DNA of 64,000 nucleotides from Elephas maximus indicus (Eukaryota > Chordata > Mammalia > Proboscidea > Elephantidae): contig NC_064834.1 of assembly GCF_024166365.1 (NCBI RefSeq), forward strand, positions 52,308,001 to 52,372,000, read 5' to 3'. Within the stretch, counting starts at the first letter, position 1; every line of letters starts with the position of its first letter. The notes beneath the pieces are model-generated. The model was not told the origin of the DNA. It worked only from the letters and a program-made list of their open reading frames with translations, and searched no databases. Positions 63,785 to 64,000 of the stretch are shown one piece after another. Made by a program: the position numbers and the translations under genes.

Positions 63785-64000
63785 AGGCTGGGGATTCCGT
63801 CTTTGGGTGCCTCTGGCAGCGAGGTTGTCGGGCTTGCTTGCGGCTGGCTCAGGGCCTTCGTGCGTGTGCGCGCGTGTGCGCGAGGCGGAGAGCCCCGCGT
63901 CGCTGCTCCGCGTGTGGCTGTGCCTTGGTGTGGCTGGGTATGTGAGCGCGGCCGGGAGTGCAGCTCCCAGCCGACGCGGCGGGCAGCCTGGGTTATCTGA
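63785..64000. promoter_or_regulatory. CpG island at the right edge (incomplete)
   Basis: CpGs rise from 63858. CGTGCGTGTGCGCGCGTGTG (63859-63878) is an alternating purine-pyrimidine run and CCCGCGTCGCTGC follows. A plus frame runs off the edge (63707 onward). It has no recognisable domain, so I leave coding status open. Confidence 0.5.

Overview
The window is nuclear mammalian DNA, and the repeats point to an afrotherian, most likely a paenungulate such as an elephant. It carries about 18 tRNA-derived SINEs of the AfroSINE type, a BovB/RTE-clade LINE fragment, and two copies of a poly(A)-tailed retroelement that I associate with elephant genomes. It also carries the old mammalian background of MIR, L2, L1M, MaLR/MLT1-like LTRs and a hAT-like MITE. 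The species call is inference. I could not identify the chromosomal locus.

I find no intact protein-coding gene. The only gene-derived sequence I recognise is a processed pseudogene of apolipoprotein D (12888-13682), inserted in an L1 3' end and broken by a stop and an internal deletion. Long open frames elsewhere lie in CpG-rich or simple-sequence DNA and look like chance.

Layout: 1-7.8 kb holds two candidate conserved blocks, a nested SINE/retroelement and a CpG island. 7.8-14.1 kb is repeat-dense (RTE LINE, L1 fragments, SINEs, APOD retrocopy). 14-17 kb is MIR-rich. 17.2-25.7 kb alternates AT-rich, homeodomain-site-rich blocks with long purine tracts. 26-37 kb is repeat-dense. 37.5-46.9 kb is GC-rich with three CpG islands and several candidate conserved blocks. 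46.9-52.6 kb holds SINEs, a roughly 1 kb TG-rich array and an MLT1-like LTR. 53.0-53.8 kb and 57.9-61.7 kb are CpG-island/conserved-block clusters, and a CpG island begins at the right edge.

Alternation of repeat-poor AT-rich islands carrying dense homeodomain, FOX, SOX, HNF1 or POU-like sites with several CpG islands and no exons resembles the non-coding neighbourhood of a developmental transcription-factor gene (a genomic regulatory block). That is inference from composition, motif content and SINE exclusion. No alignment was run, so every 'conserved block' here is a candidate enhancer, not a demonstrated one.
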